Assembly (NCBI GenBank): GCA_027625915.1
Contig: JANTQA010000023.1
Location: 12,090,001 to 12,154,000, forward strand
From: Anaeramoeba flamelloides
Taxonomy: Eukaryota > Metamonada > Anaeramoebidae
Length of the DNA stretch: 64,000 nt
Direction: 5' to 3'
Part shown: piece after piece, positions 12,033 to 22,723 of the stretch
Layout: each line of letters opens with the position of its first letter
How positions within the stretch are numbered: position 1 is the first letter of the stretch
The notes under the pieces: generated by a model
The model's database searches: none
The model's input: only the letters and a program-made list of their open reading frames with translations
What the model was told of the DNA's origin: nothing
Program-made: the position numbers and the translations under genes

Positions 12033-12583
12033 GAAACAAAGGAAATGAAATACACATACCCACCATAACCTTTTGGTATAGTTATTCTTTTAATACCACC
12101 AGCGTCTTTAAAAAGTTCTTTTAATTGTTCGTCCGTGACTTGATAATCAACATTTCCAACATAAACACTTCTCGAATCTGATTCTTCGGTTGATCCTTCT
12201 GTTTCAAAGGGAACTTCGTCATTGCTTTTAATGGGCTGTTCGTCTTTCTCATTTGGGTTGTTTTGGGTATTTCCCTCTTGAGTGGTTACTGTACTATTAA
12301 AAGTTTTGGAGACTGTTTGTTTCTTGATGTCGGGAGACGGTGTGGATAATGATAAAGTATAAGTGCTTTTCGAAATTTCTTGTGGTTGTTTTTTGGTTTT
12401 TGTTGGTGTAATTGTTTTTTGCTGAAGTTGTGCATATTTTTCTGGGTTTGATGATTGAAAGCCATCAAATTCATCAGTGACAAGACTTACTTGTTCTTCT
12501 TCCTCTGATTCTTCTGACTCGCCATTTCCGTCGAGTTTAAGATCTTGATATAAGTCTAAACTGTTGTTACTCAAAACACTCAT
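6167..12583 (-). CDS. PABPN1: Nuclear poly(A)-binding protein, PABPN1/PABP2-like
   Basis: CDS is complement(join(6167..6494,12060..12583)), 283 aa. PABPN1 binds poly(A) tails in the nucleus and controls tail length. The N-terminus (1-137) is acidic and low-complexity, where animal PABPN1 has a coiled coil. One RRM covers about 138-212, with RNP2 VYVGNV (140-145) and RNP1 KGFAYIEF (about 178-185). It is followed by [11 protein letters not shown] and an (Arg-Gly)n tail ending [11 protein letters not shown], as in PABPN1, where these arginines are methylated. Exon 1 ends at a GTATGT donor (12059) and exon 2 follows a poly-pyrimidine/AG acceptor ending at 6495. The split Gly codon joins ITIPKGYGG to [10 protein letters not shown] with no gap against the family, so the 5565-nt intron is required rather than assumed. 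Exon 2 carries a GGAAGA microsatellite encoding the RG repeat. Start is the first ATG; stop is TAA. Confidence 0.9.
6617..7145 (-). mobile_element. MITE family M7, copy in PABPN1 intron
   Basis: It begins ATTCTAAAAATTTGAACAC and ends near ATCCAAAATTTTG. The internal block with ACAAACTCAATAC...ACGAAACAGATTA is shared with copies at 25510-26032 (same orientation) and, reversed, at 10905-11438, 20161-20679 and about 59002-59525. It is non-coding, about 530 bp, and the boundaries are approximate. Confidence 0.65.
7268..7857 (+). mobile_element. MITE family M1, copy 1 (590 bp)
   Basis: The terminal inverted repeat is AGGTATTTCCAAAAAA... at the left and ...TTAGGAAATAGCT at the right, flanked by TA on both sides. 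This fits a Tc1/mariner-type target duplication. It has the same orientation as the copies at 33506-34083 and 50357-50942 and shares an internal motif like TCAATAAAAAACGGAAATAT. It has no ORF of transposase size. Confidence 0.82.
9358..9926 (+). mobile_element. MITE family M2, copy 1 (569 bp)
   Basis: It starts AACTCCATTTAACTCAAAG and ends CGTTGGCTGAAAAAGAGTT, with TA on each side. The second copy at 51377-51931 has the same ends and a shared interior (AGAATCAAC...GATTGTTTAGAAATA). It is non-coding and sits in the PABPN1 intron. Confidence 0.78.
10905..11438 (+). mobile_element. MITE family M7, second copy in PABPN1 intron
   Basis: It begins ATTCCAAAAATTTTGACACA and ends with TTCTAAATTTTTGGAAT. 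The interior includes ACATAATCTGTTTCGTTAGA, which recurs in the other M7 copies. Its orientation is opposite to the copy at 6617-7145, so the intron holds an inverted pair of M7 elements about 3.8 kb apart. Confidence 0.75.
12060..12583 (-). CDS. PABPN1: PABPN1-like gene, exon 1
   Basis: This exon encodes residues 1-174 plus two bases of codon 175: an acidic low-complexity N-terminus ([10 protein letters not shown] near 21-30), a Ser/Thr/Lys-rich linker and the first half of the RRM ([11 protein letters not shown], residues 137-147). The ATG at 12583 is the first in the frame. The ORF reads past the donor only into T-rich intron sequence. Confidence 0.9.
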
Positions 12584-13147
12584 TACACCTTTTTGGAAAA
12601 ATAATTAAAAAATATAAAGCAAAAAAGAATAAAAAAATGTAATATTTCAAATTTCATTTTATCATATTTCTACTTAAGCCAATACCTTACCTTAACTCTT
12701 CTTTAAATTTTATTTTTAATGATAAGATACGAGAAGTTTTATTCAATATTAATTATTGATTTTTCTAATCTTGGTGTTTATTTTATTATTTTGAACAATT
12801 TTCATTCCTTTTTATCTTGACTTTCTTTGATAACAAATAAACACTTTCAAAGAAATAGATTGTAATTTATGCTTCACTATTGATTTATTGGGTCTTTTTT
12901 TGATTCCTGAGATTAATTAGATTTTAGGTGAACTTAATCTCCTAAAATTATAGTCAGATTTTCACAAATGAAAAAAAAAAAATAATTTGAAAAAATTTTG
13001 TCTCATTTAAATTTCGAATACTAGTAACAAAACACACAACGATATACTACATTAAGGTAAAAGTCGAAAATAAAAATGATATTTGTGTTTTATTAACTTT
13101 AGATTCAAATTAAGAGTTTTATTTTTATTAATTCTTAATGCGTGTAA

Positions 13148-13605
13148 CTGTTGAGAGAAAAATGGTTGACACAGAAAAATGGTTGGGCACCATTTTTAAT
13201 TGGATACCTTACTGAAAATGATTTTTAATTCCAATCTTTTGTGAAATAACTAAAGAAAATAACAATAATATACTTGTTAGAATAACGATTAATGAAATTC
13301 TACTTTTTCAAAACCTTATCTCTTATAATCTAAAGCAAGTTTAATAATTAGCATTTTCAGAATTAATAGCAAATTTTACTAGAACTTGGATTTTTGTTAA
13401 AATAGCATGATCTACTTTAGTTATCAACCATTCAAATGAGTATTCAACACACATCACAGATTAATGAACTTTTAATACCTTTAAACCTGGATTTATATAA
13501 AAATCAAATAGTTATCAATAGGATTTGATTTTCAATTTTACTAATGTTTCCAATTAAAAATGGTGTCAAACCATTTTTCTGTTTCCCACATTTTTCTCTC
13601 AACAG
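13148..13605 (+). mobile_element. MITE family M4 (PIF/Harbinger-like), copy 1
   Basis: The element is 458 bp, bounded by CTGTTGAGAGAAAAATG and CATTTTTCTCTCAACAG and flanked by TAA on both sides. A 3-bp TAA/TWA duplication is typical of PIF/Harbinger elements. The copy at 35587-36044 is exactly the same length and nearly identical by eye. It has no transposase ORF. Confidence 0.88.
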
Positions 13606-14749
13606 TAATCAGATATTTTTAAAATACTGGATTTATGAAAATCAATAGGATTTTGAAAATAAATGATCAAACAATAATAAACCATGATTGTATTCTCAGA
13701 TTTAATGCTGGTATTGGTTTAAAACTTCAGGACAAAATATAAATTAAAACAGTCAACTTCAATTTCTTTTGACCAACAATTTTGTCTTGTGTAAGTATAA
13801 ACTTTTATTATGAGTTAGTTTATATTTTTTTGAACATTTATGACAATTTGATTTAAAATTTTGAAATAATATATTTTTATTTTTTTTGTTCTTCAGTTAC
13901 AGTTTTATAATTTTTAAAAGAGACATTTTTATTTTTCAATGTTTTATTTTCCTTTGTTTTTGATTTAATAATTCTTTGATATCATTGGTAAGCGAATAGA
14001 GGTTGTGAAAATTTACCTTAACCAATTGAATCAATAAAACATATTAATGCTTTGTTAAATATAATTAGATTCCTGTTTCTTGGAAACATATTAAGATTTT
14101 AGTATATAAAAAAAGTAGATGATTAAGAAAAGTTAACTAAATTGTTCTAGAAAAATTCCAAGAAATAAACTATTTTTTTCAAGATTTTTCAAGTCAAAGA
14201 AAATACAGTATTATTGAAATAATCTAAAGACCAGGTGTTTCAAGAAAAAAGTTACTCATACAATAATTGGTAAACTTTGGATTATGTGATTTCTATGATT
14301 TCGTGATATTTGTGTATAATATTATTTTGGATTTTCTATATCTTTTTTTTATAAAAAAAAGGAATATCTCTTGAATTTAAATTACCATTTTTTCTTGATT
14401 TTTTTAATAAAATTTAATTTGAAAATTTTCAAAAATCTATTGTACAAAAATTTTTTTTTGATTACAAATTTTAAATTTAGATTTTTTTCATTGTTAAACA
14501 TAAAAAATAAAAAAATTTTTTTTTATAATATATACTTTAATTAGTTTTTTTTCAAATTACGAAACTTCAATTCCTAATTTTTGACTTGGGTACTAAATCA
14601 TTCTTTGAAATAATAAATCTTATTTGTATAAATAAAATATGAAATATTAAAATATAATTTCAAATTGATTAAAATGTTAAAAATTCTTTATCATTAACAA
14701 TATTTATTAACATCAAAAATAAATAATTATAAATCAAAAAAAAAAAAAA

Positions 14750-15290
14750 AAAATATTCAATAAAAAAATCAACTCAAATTAGATATTTTTAACAAACCAA
14801 AATTGAATTTTTGAAAAAAAAAAATGGTATTTAATCAATTCTAGAAATAAATACAAAATAAAAACGATTCAATGATTGGAATTGTAATGTTTTTTTTTTA
14901 ATTATAATACTTATAAAATAAAAAAAATAATTCTCAACGGTAATAAATTATTGTTTGTTATAAATTTTCGAGAAAGATAACAAAAAAATGTATTTGTTAA
15001 TTTGTTTAAATCTTATTTAGATTATTGATCGATCAAAGTTTAGATACGATCAACTAATTTTATTTGAGTTCTTCTATTTTGAACAACTCAATTTTAAAAT
15101 TTACTCAATCATTTGAAAAAAATATTGATGGTATGAAAGGTGTTAAATTATTCAAAATATGAAAGGAAAATAATACACAAAAAGATGAGAAAATGTTTTA
15201 TAATATTTATCAAAAAATCAAAATAATTTCCAATTTAAATGAAATTGTATTATTGTGATTCTTTGTAATGTTAGAACTGTACGAAAAAGT
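14750..15290 (-). mobile_element. Degenerate M7-like element
   Basis: An internal block around 15025-15100 (ATTGATCGATCAAAGTTTAG, then GATCAACTAATTTTATTTGAG and GAACAACTCAATTT) is the reverse complement of the M7 copy at 20161-20679. The ends are decayed and the borders are guesses. A weaker echo follows at about 15360-15460. Confidence 0.5.
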
Positions 15291-16282
15291 TTGACTTTGA
15301 GTTTATTTGTGGTGAATATAACAAATAACATCTGAGAAATTCGTTTATTTTCATAAAACTTTATTGATAAATCAAAAGTTTGATATAACTAATCAATTTT
15401 ATCCAAGTTTTTCGATGTCAACGAACTCTATTTAAATCTATTATCAAATATTCTAAAGGGATTTTGGATCAAATGGGGATATTTATAAAATAAAATAAAA
15501 AATGAATATAATAACACTATATAGAAAAAAACCCAAATAGATAAAAAAATCTTTTGAATTTATAATAAATTGAATTATTATGATATTTTTATTTAAAAAA
15601 TGATACATGTTTAATATTTCTTTCTGTAATATTAAATCATCAAAGAACTTTTACATCATACAAAAAGCACTCCACTCTAAAAAAGGTGCAGTTGTTATTG
15701 AAAAACCTATTCATTTTTTCAGGTTTTTATTCAGAATAAATTTTAAAATTTTAAACAATTTATTTTATTAAATAAATTGCTATTTAATTCTTTTGTAAAT
15801 ATTTTTTTTTTAACTTCTTTAGCATAATATCCCCAGATTGATATAGATTATAATTTTATTACAGTTAAATTTTTCTACAAATTTCTTTGCCATCTTAAAC
15901 AATTAACCCCAAATAAATTTAATGGTGTAGACATATTACAAGATCTTTATATTTATTTTTTTATTTCATAATTTTTTGTTTATTCCCTGTAGTTAAATGA
16001 ATTTTCTTTTTCTTTTCTTGTTTTGAGTGTCTCTCTCACATAAATTTAAGACTTTAAAAGATAAAATAAACGTAAATATATGTTTTAATAGCACGAATTA
16101 AAAACCTAACTTTTATTAAGGATTATCTAAAATAAGGCCACTATTGCCTTTACAGGGATTAAAACACGAGTGAAGTGTTGTCTTTATTTCTTAGTATCCC
16201 GAAGAACTATCAAATTTCAGATTTTTAGGAATTGGTAATTTTGAAAGATCAGATTCTCATTAGCAAACCTATTACTGAAAAC

Positions 16283-16378
16283 CATATCCCAACCATGTTT
16301 GTTCTAACTTTCAATTTTCAGAGGTAAAAATAGATTGGAAGACAATACTTCAATTAGAACGAACATGGTTGGGATATG
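16283..16378. repeat. Near-perfect 25-bp inverted repeat (hairpin)
   Basis: The left arm CATATCCCAACCATGTTTGT... (16283-16307) is complementary to the right arm ending ATGGTTGGGATATG (16354-16378). There is a single mismatch that becomes G-U in RNA, and the loop is about 46 nt. It lies about 0.9 kb upstream of the PSMB4 start codon. It may be a very short foldback element, a structured RNA or a regulatory palindrome. Confidence 0.75.
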
Positions 16379-17310
16379 ATCATTAAATTTATCGAAATGC
16401 AAATTTTTCTTTGTCATTTTTAAAAATAATTTAAAATGAAAAGGGGAAAAGTTAGAAGTGATTTGTTTTTTATTTGTCAGTCATTTTCATTGTTTGTTTT
16501 TCTCAAAATGCGAAAAAATTTTTTTTTATTTTTTTGTTTTTTCATCTTTTATTTTTAGAATTTTTTTGATCTTATTTGTAAAAAGAATTTTATGTGTTCT
16601 GATCTTTTTTTGTAAAAAATTTTTTATGTGAGCTTTTCTACAAAAAAAAACACTTTTTTGTTGGAAACGATGGAATTGAATATCGTCAATTTGGCTTTAA
16701 AAGGAAAAAACAATTTCTTTTTCATTTTTTTGAGGTTGCTAAAAATTAGCTGAGCTGAAAAAAATGACAAACGATTTTAAAAATCCAAAAAATGTTTTTG
16801 GGTTCTAAAAATGGCAAAAAATTCGCAAAAATTATCAATTTTGGGTTTCTGGTGAATTGAAAAAGATAAAGTGTCTAAAACAGTGGTGTTTTAACCCCCA
16901 TACCCCAGAAATGGCCTTTTTTTAGATAGTCCTTAAGAAATAAACAAGCTATTTTCATTAGTTTTCTTCAAAATTATTTTATTTTTTTCTTTCAAGAATA
17001 AAGCCCAAATTTTTGGTAACAACTTTACGTTTCATCCTCAAAAATGAGAGAACAAATACTACCATAATCCTACTAATTCGAATCTAGGACTTGGTAAACA
17101 TTTAGATGAAAATTTTGGTACAGATAAAAAGTTTTGAATAACTTGTCTTTTGAGACCAACATAGCTTCTAAATGAATTGGTTGGATTTTTTTTTTCATTG
17201 TTCAACAACTCTTTCTCTGTTCTATCTTATCTAAAAAAATCATTTCTTTTCATTTTTTAAAAAACCTTTTTTTTTATAATTTCTTTTTTTCATTATCTAT
17301 TTAATCGATC

Positions 17311-20300
17311 ATGCAACCAAAAAAAAAGACACTGTATGTACACCAATTTTTTCTACCATTCTTTCTCTTTTTCAACATTCACTCAAAACCTATTGCTTGT
17401 GTGTTTCGTACCTATTATAAAACAAATCAAACCTTTTTTTTTATAGTCGACCAATTGTTACTGGATCTTCTGTTCTTGGAATTAAATATAAAGACGGTGT
17501 AATTCTTGCATCTGACACACTTGGTAAATAACTTGTTTTTATTTGATCTAACCAAACAAAAAAAAAATTTAAATTTATTTTGACATTGTTTTTTGTTATT
17601 TTCCAAAAACACAAAAATTAAAAAAAAAAAAAAAAAAAATTTCTAATTGTTTTTTCTCATGTGTCAACCATTTATTGTTTTTTAATAATTTTTTTTTACC
17701 AACAAAAAGGATCTTATGGATCTTTGGCAAGGTTTAGAGATATAAGAAGAATTGTACCAATTACAAAACACACCGTTATTGGAGGAACGGGTGAATTTAG
17801 TGATTTTCAAGAAATAACAAAAATCCTTCGACAAAAAATTATTGAAAACCAAGAGCTTGTTGAATCAGGAAAAGAAGAAGATGAATTATTACCAAGCGAA
17901 ATTCATTCTTATCTCTCACGTGTTTTGTATGGGAGGAGAAATAAATTTAATCCACTTTGGAATGATGTAGTTGTTGCTGGTTTTGAAAAAGGAAAAGTGT
18001 AAATAATCTTTTTTTTTTTTCTTCTTCCTTTTTGATTTTCTTTTTTTATTTTTTATTTTTTATTTTTTTTTATTTCATTGCTCCTTTCCCTTTTTTTTGT
18101 TTTCTTTTATTCGATAGCTTTCTTTTATTTTTTTGAAAAAATTATTATCAAACTTTTAGAATGAACCAAATATTCTTTTTCTAATTATTGTACTATTTCT
18201 CAGACTATCAGCGATTAAAAATGAAACAAAATACTTTCCATTGATTCTGAGTTTAAAAATCAATCCAATTTGCTTTCCATTTTTTCTGATTTATCAATTT
18301 TAATACCAACAATACTCAACAAACAATTTAAGGAATTAGATAACCTTAATTTTTAGTTTGTTTCTGATTGTTAGGATGTTTAAATAAAAGGAACCGAAAA
18401 GAATTATGACAATATAAATTTTAATATGAAATAATATAATCCGATATTTATAGAAAACTTAAAAGAGCAAATAGCAAATTTCATACATTTTTTCGTTAAA
18501 TTTATTAAATTTGAATTTGTGCATGATAAATATTTTGCTTTATCTTATCTTCATATCATTATTATGCAAGAAATGAGGTATATTGGAGATTCGAAATGAT
18601 CTTTACATAAATCAAATTTATTTTAAGGAGCCAGTGGAAACAAAAAAGTGTAAATTTATTTAAAAGTATTTTACTTGAGGGTTTTGAAATTTTTGAAATA
18701 TATTTTTTGAATATTTTAACTCAAATTACCTTCTAAACTAGAACAAACCAAAATAATTGGGATATAATTTATCATTACCAAAAAATTTTCAAAATAAAAT
18801 AATTATTTTTTATAAAAATTTAGGAATTTGGTTAGTTCCGTAGGTTGTCGTAGAGTGCATAGATTTTTTTTTAAATTTACTTATGTTTGATTTCTGAAAA
18901 TCTATTGATTTTTCAAATAAACAAAAAACTTGGGAAAAGTTAACGGTATTTTTTTTTTACTTTTTGTTTTTGTTTCTGAAGTGTTCTAGGTTTTTTTTAC
19001 TTTTTTAGAAATAAACAGAAAATTTTAATAAATTTTCGGTTTATTTCAAAAAGTAAAAAAAACCTAACGAAAATCTATTGACTTTAATCAAAACAAAAAT
19101 TAAAAAAAAACAAACTAAAAGCGCCTTCAAGTGTTGTATAGTGCCTTCAAGTGCATTTTTTTACTAATTTAAATGAATTTTATTTCAAAAATTAAAAAAA
19201 AACCTAATGGCGGTTTTCTGTTTTATCTGTTAAGTGTTCTAGGTTTTTTTGAAGTTTTTTATTTTATTTGGAAAATCTATTGATTTTCGTTAGGTTTTTT
19301 TGAGTTTTCTATTTATTTGTGAAGTGTTCTAGGTTTTTTTTTACTTTAGAAATAAACAGAAAATTTTTGTAAAATTTTCAGTTTATTTCTAAAGTAAAAA
19401 AAACCTAACGAAAATCTATTGATTCTCCACATAAACAGAAAACTCAAGAAAACCTAACGAAAGACAAGAGGAGTTTAATATTTCCACCAATAAATAAAAA
19501 TAAAATAAAAATTAAATGATTATTTTTTTTATCTTTCGGCCACGAGTGCTTAACATCAAAAACTCTTTAGTTAAACAATTGTTTGGAAAAATACTAAATG
19601 AAGGATTTTGTAAAATCTGAATTATTCAAAAAAAGGGTGCCTTTTCGTTTTTTGGAAATATTAAAAATTAAAAATAAAAAATCAAGAATTTAATTTATTT
19701 TAAAAAATAAAACTTTTGGTTCAATTTTTGACTACAACTGCTTCAAATAATTAAGAAACAAAAGTTTTAAAACGTACAACTCAAACTGCCTAAAAAGAGT
19801 GAGTTAAAAGCTCTGAGTAAAACTTTTAAAAGCATTTAGTCCTCACTATTTTAAAACTGCTGTAACCAATAAATAAACCCAAAAATAAAATAATAAAAAT
19901 ATTCTACTAATTATTTTAATTCATTTTCGAACATACCCAACTAAATAAAGTTCAATAGGTGTGAAACGAAAATTCAATTATTCTTAAAATTATTTTACAA
20001 AGTATACAAAAAACTCTTTATTCAAATTATTATTAAACTTTTTTATCAAAGTTTATTTTTCTTTTTAAACTCTTTTTTATTTAAATTAAAAGTTTTCACT
20101 TTTGCTAAAAAGGGTTTTATTAAAATAAAAGCCAAAATAAAAAAAGAATACTAAACTAAAATTCAAAATTTTCAACACAGCTAAAACGTTCCAAACAATC
20201 ACAATAATACAATTTCATTGAAATTGGAGATAATTTTGATTTTTGTAAAATATGAAAATCATTTTTTCATCTTTTAGTTTTTGTTTTCATTTCATTGTTT

Positions 20301-21263
20301 GAATTACGTAATTTGTTTTGTTGGATCAAAAATTTTTTGAACAATTGATATTATGGTTAAATTTAAGTTGTTCAAAATAGAAGAACTCAAATAAAATTAG
20401 TTGGTAGTATCTAACCATTTGATCGATCAATAATCCTAATAGAATTTAAACAAATTTACCAATAAATTTTTTTGTTTTGCTCTCTCCAAAATTTTTAACA
20501 CACCCATGATTTATTTGTATTGATAATTATTTATTTATTGTTTTGTGAGTATTGTAATTTATGAAGAAGTGTTAACATTTCAATTAGTGAATGGTTCTAA
20601 TTTGGTAAATCTTCTTGAATTGATTAAATAAGTTTTTTTCTTCACAAATTGAATTTTGGTGTGTTAAAAATTTTGAATTGGGGTTTATTACAAAATTTTA
20701 AACACTTTAAATTCTTTATCTTTATTCTTTACTTTTAAAAATATACAACAAAGGATTAAATGAATTTTATTTTATTTTGTTTGATTTATGTGTTCTTTTC
20801 TTTTCTTTTCTTTGATTTTTTGTTCTTTTCTTTTCTTTTTAATTCTTTTATTTGATTTTATTGCAAGCATTGCCATATTAAATCACAAGATTTATTTCTT
20901 AATTGTATTTTATATTTATATTTTTGTTTCATTATGAACTGTTACTAAATTTTAATTAAATCTTTTAGACATATGGGTACTGTTGATCTTTGGGGATCTT
21001 ATTTTGAAGATGATATTATTGCAACGGGATATGGAACCTATTTTGCATTACCGTTAATGAGAAAAGCCTATAAAAAAGATATGGAAAGAGATAAGGCATT
21101 AGAAGTACTTCGGGATTGTTTAACTGTTTTATTTTACAGAGATTGCAGAACAATAAATCGCTATGTTTTTGCAGAAATTACAAAAGAGGGTGTTAATATA
21201 ACAGAGCCTGTTGAGATTGAAACAAAATGGGAAATTGCTGATTGGCAAGAAGGAAAACTTTAA
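17311..21263 (+). CDS. PSMB4: 20S proteasome subunit beta7 (PSMB4-type)
   Basis: CDS is join(17311..17333,17447..17523,17710..17998,20969..21263), 227 aa. Beta7 is a structural, non-proteolytic subunit of the 20S core beta ring. The protein begins MQPKKKTLRPIVTGSSVLG and continues with IKYKDGVILASDTLGSYGS, LYGRRNKFNPLWNDVVVAG, VDLWGSYFEDDIIATGYG, LTVLFYRDCRTINRY and a C-terminal ETKWEIADW. These match PSMB4 (VTGTSVLG, SYGSLARF, SRRSKMNPLWN, LATGYGAY, VLYYRDARS) in order. As usual for beta7, the N-terminal catalytic Thr arrangement is absent. The propeptide is only about 10 residues, shorter than in animals. Donors are GTATGT, GTAAAT and GTAAAT; acceptors are TTATAG, AAAAAG and TTTTAG. All phases are consistent. 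The short 23-nt first exon is the least certain part. AATAAA lies at 21269, just after the stop. Confidence 0.9.
18835..19470. repeat. Foldback repeat cluster M9 in PSMB4 intron
   Basis: Short units such as AAAACCTAACGAAAATCTAT, GTTCTAGGTTTTTTTTACTT and GAAATAAACAGAAAATTTT recur here several times in direct and inverted order, giving palindromes within palindromes. The same units occur at about 31355-31560, 43600-44245, 47828-48075 and 63775-63855. Blocks like GTCGTAGAGTGCATAG mark its left side. Confidence 0.75.
20161..20679 (+). mobile_element. MITE family M7, copy in PSMB4 intron
   Basis: The ends read ATTCAAAATTTTCAACACAG and GTGTTAAAAATTTTGAAT, forming a clear terminal inverted repeat. 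The interior carries AACCATTTGATCGATCAATA, shared with the copy near 59002-59525. It is about 519 bp and has no ORF. Confidence 0.78.
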
Positions 21264-22171
21264 TTTTAAATAAAGAGAAATACATTTTTAAAAAATAGTA
21301 TTTGAATTTAATCTTTTTTACCAAACACCAAGAATAAGACAGATTAAAAATAAAACAAATATATAAAAAATTATCTTTATTAAATTTGTTCAAAATTAAA
21401 AAAAAAGAAAAATGAATAAGTTTACTTTTCAACAAAAATATTATTCACCGTTTACTAAACTGGAAATTTTTTTATTTTATACTTTGTTTGCAATTTTTCT
21501 TCTATTATTATTATGATGATGATTTTTATTTTTATACGTAATTAGATTAGCTTTGAAAAAAACGTTTTTAGTTAATAAAAGGAAAAAAATGTAAAAAAAA
21601 TTAAAGTTTTTCTCAAAAGATCTATCCGCTATCCTGAATATATTCATACTCAACGAGTTACTTTCTACACAAAATGGTATAGTGAAAGTGAAATTATTTT
21701 GGTTTAAAAGAATTCAAATCTCAAAAAAATTTAAAATTCACCAAATCTCAAAAAAATAAATTTAAAAAACAAAAGAAAAAGTCGAAGCATTTTAATACTC
21801 AAAATTTAATAAACCTAAAAAAATTTTCAGATCGATCTTTTAAATTTTGGAAAATTAAATTTATAAAAAAAAATTAGTTTTTTACAAATTACCTTAAATA
21901 GATACTCTTATGTTATGAATAAAAATAACTCAAAACTATTGTGAGATATGTAAAAAAATAAATAATTTAGATATCATTGAAGATTTGGACCATTTCCAAT
22001 GGAATTGCTCAGCCTATGAAAATAATCGTAAAATATGGATATCTGAATTAAAAAAAAATTAATAAATCTAATATATTAAAAAATAATAATATTTTCAATA
22101 TTATTATAAAAAAAGATGCATCAAGTTTATTAGCCTTAGTGGATAATAAACTAATCTTTGAGTCTTTAATA

Positions 22172-22343
22172 CAGTCATTTTTAAATTTAAGGCTCAAACT
22201 TTCAACGAAATTTAAGGTACAATAAAATCTCAAATTAAGGCACAAAATTTGGAATTTATTTTTTTACAAATTATTTTACTAGAATTTGAATTTTGTGACT
22301 TAAATTTCCGTTGAAGTTTGTTCCTTAAAAGTGGAACTGACTG
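22172..22343. mobile_element. Foldback MITE family M5, copy 2
   Basis: It is a palindromic element from CAGTCATTTTTAAATTTAAG to CCTTAAAAGTGGAACTGACT(G), with TA on both sides. It is 172 bp and shorter than its relatives because of loss on one arm. It is non-coding. Confidence 0.8.
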
Positions 22344-22723
22344 TAAGATTTCTAAATAAAAATTTAGGAATTCGGGAACACAAGAGAGGCTAATAACTCG
22401 TCCCTTAAATAATAATAAAATAAAAAAAATCAGTTTTTGTATGGTTTTGAATGTCCAAATGTTGATTTTATTCAATTTGGTTTGATTTTTTTTCTATCTT
22501 GAAGAAATTGAGCTTATTTAATTCAATTTCTGATAATTTTAGATATCAATTCCACCCCCAGTGAAATTTTAGTAGATTTAGAAATATATTTTCTGAACTT
22601 TATTTATATCAACGGTTTTCAAAAATCAATTACTTTTTGTAATTTTTAATGAAAGAAAAAATAAGAAATAAGTAGAATAATACAGGTTTTGATGCTACTT
22701 ATGCGTAATTCTTGATAAATTTG

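Larger units (their letters stand above)
6495..12059 (-). other. Giant 5565-nt intron of the PABPN1-like gene
   Basis: The intron is bounded by GTATGT (12059) and AG (6495), and it interrupts the RRM between its first and second halves. It holds at least four MITE-like elements: M7 at about 6617-7145, M1 at 7268-7857, M2 at 9358-9926 and M7 at 10905-11438. No nested gene could be recognised; ORFs inside it are Lys/Phe-rich noise. It begins with a poly-T run on the minus strand close to the donor (12007-12032 on the plus strand is poly-A). Confidence 0.85.
12584..17310. other. Intergenic region between divergent PABPN1 and PSMB4 genes
   Basis: Both genes' 5' ends face this 4.7-kb spacer, so it should contain both promoters. 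Recognisable contents are a 458-bp M4 element (13148-13605), degenerate M7-like sequence (about 14750-15290) and a strong hairpin at 16283-16378. No gene is supported. Confidence 0.6.
17999..20968 (+). other. Long 2970-nt intron 3 of the proteasome beta7 gene
   Basis: It is bounded by GTAAATAATC and a TTTTAG acceptor and splits a Val codon between GFEKGK and HMGTVDLW. It contains a complex foldback cluster (M9, about 18835-19470) and an M7 element (20161-20679). The two other introns of this gene are only 113 and 186 nt. Confidence 0.85.

Noticed and set aside
17661-18002. ATG at 17661 as start of a 113-residue protein
   Set aside because: The first residues translate intron 2; the real exon begins at 17710 in the same frame, after an AG acceptor, and continues the proteasome subunit.
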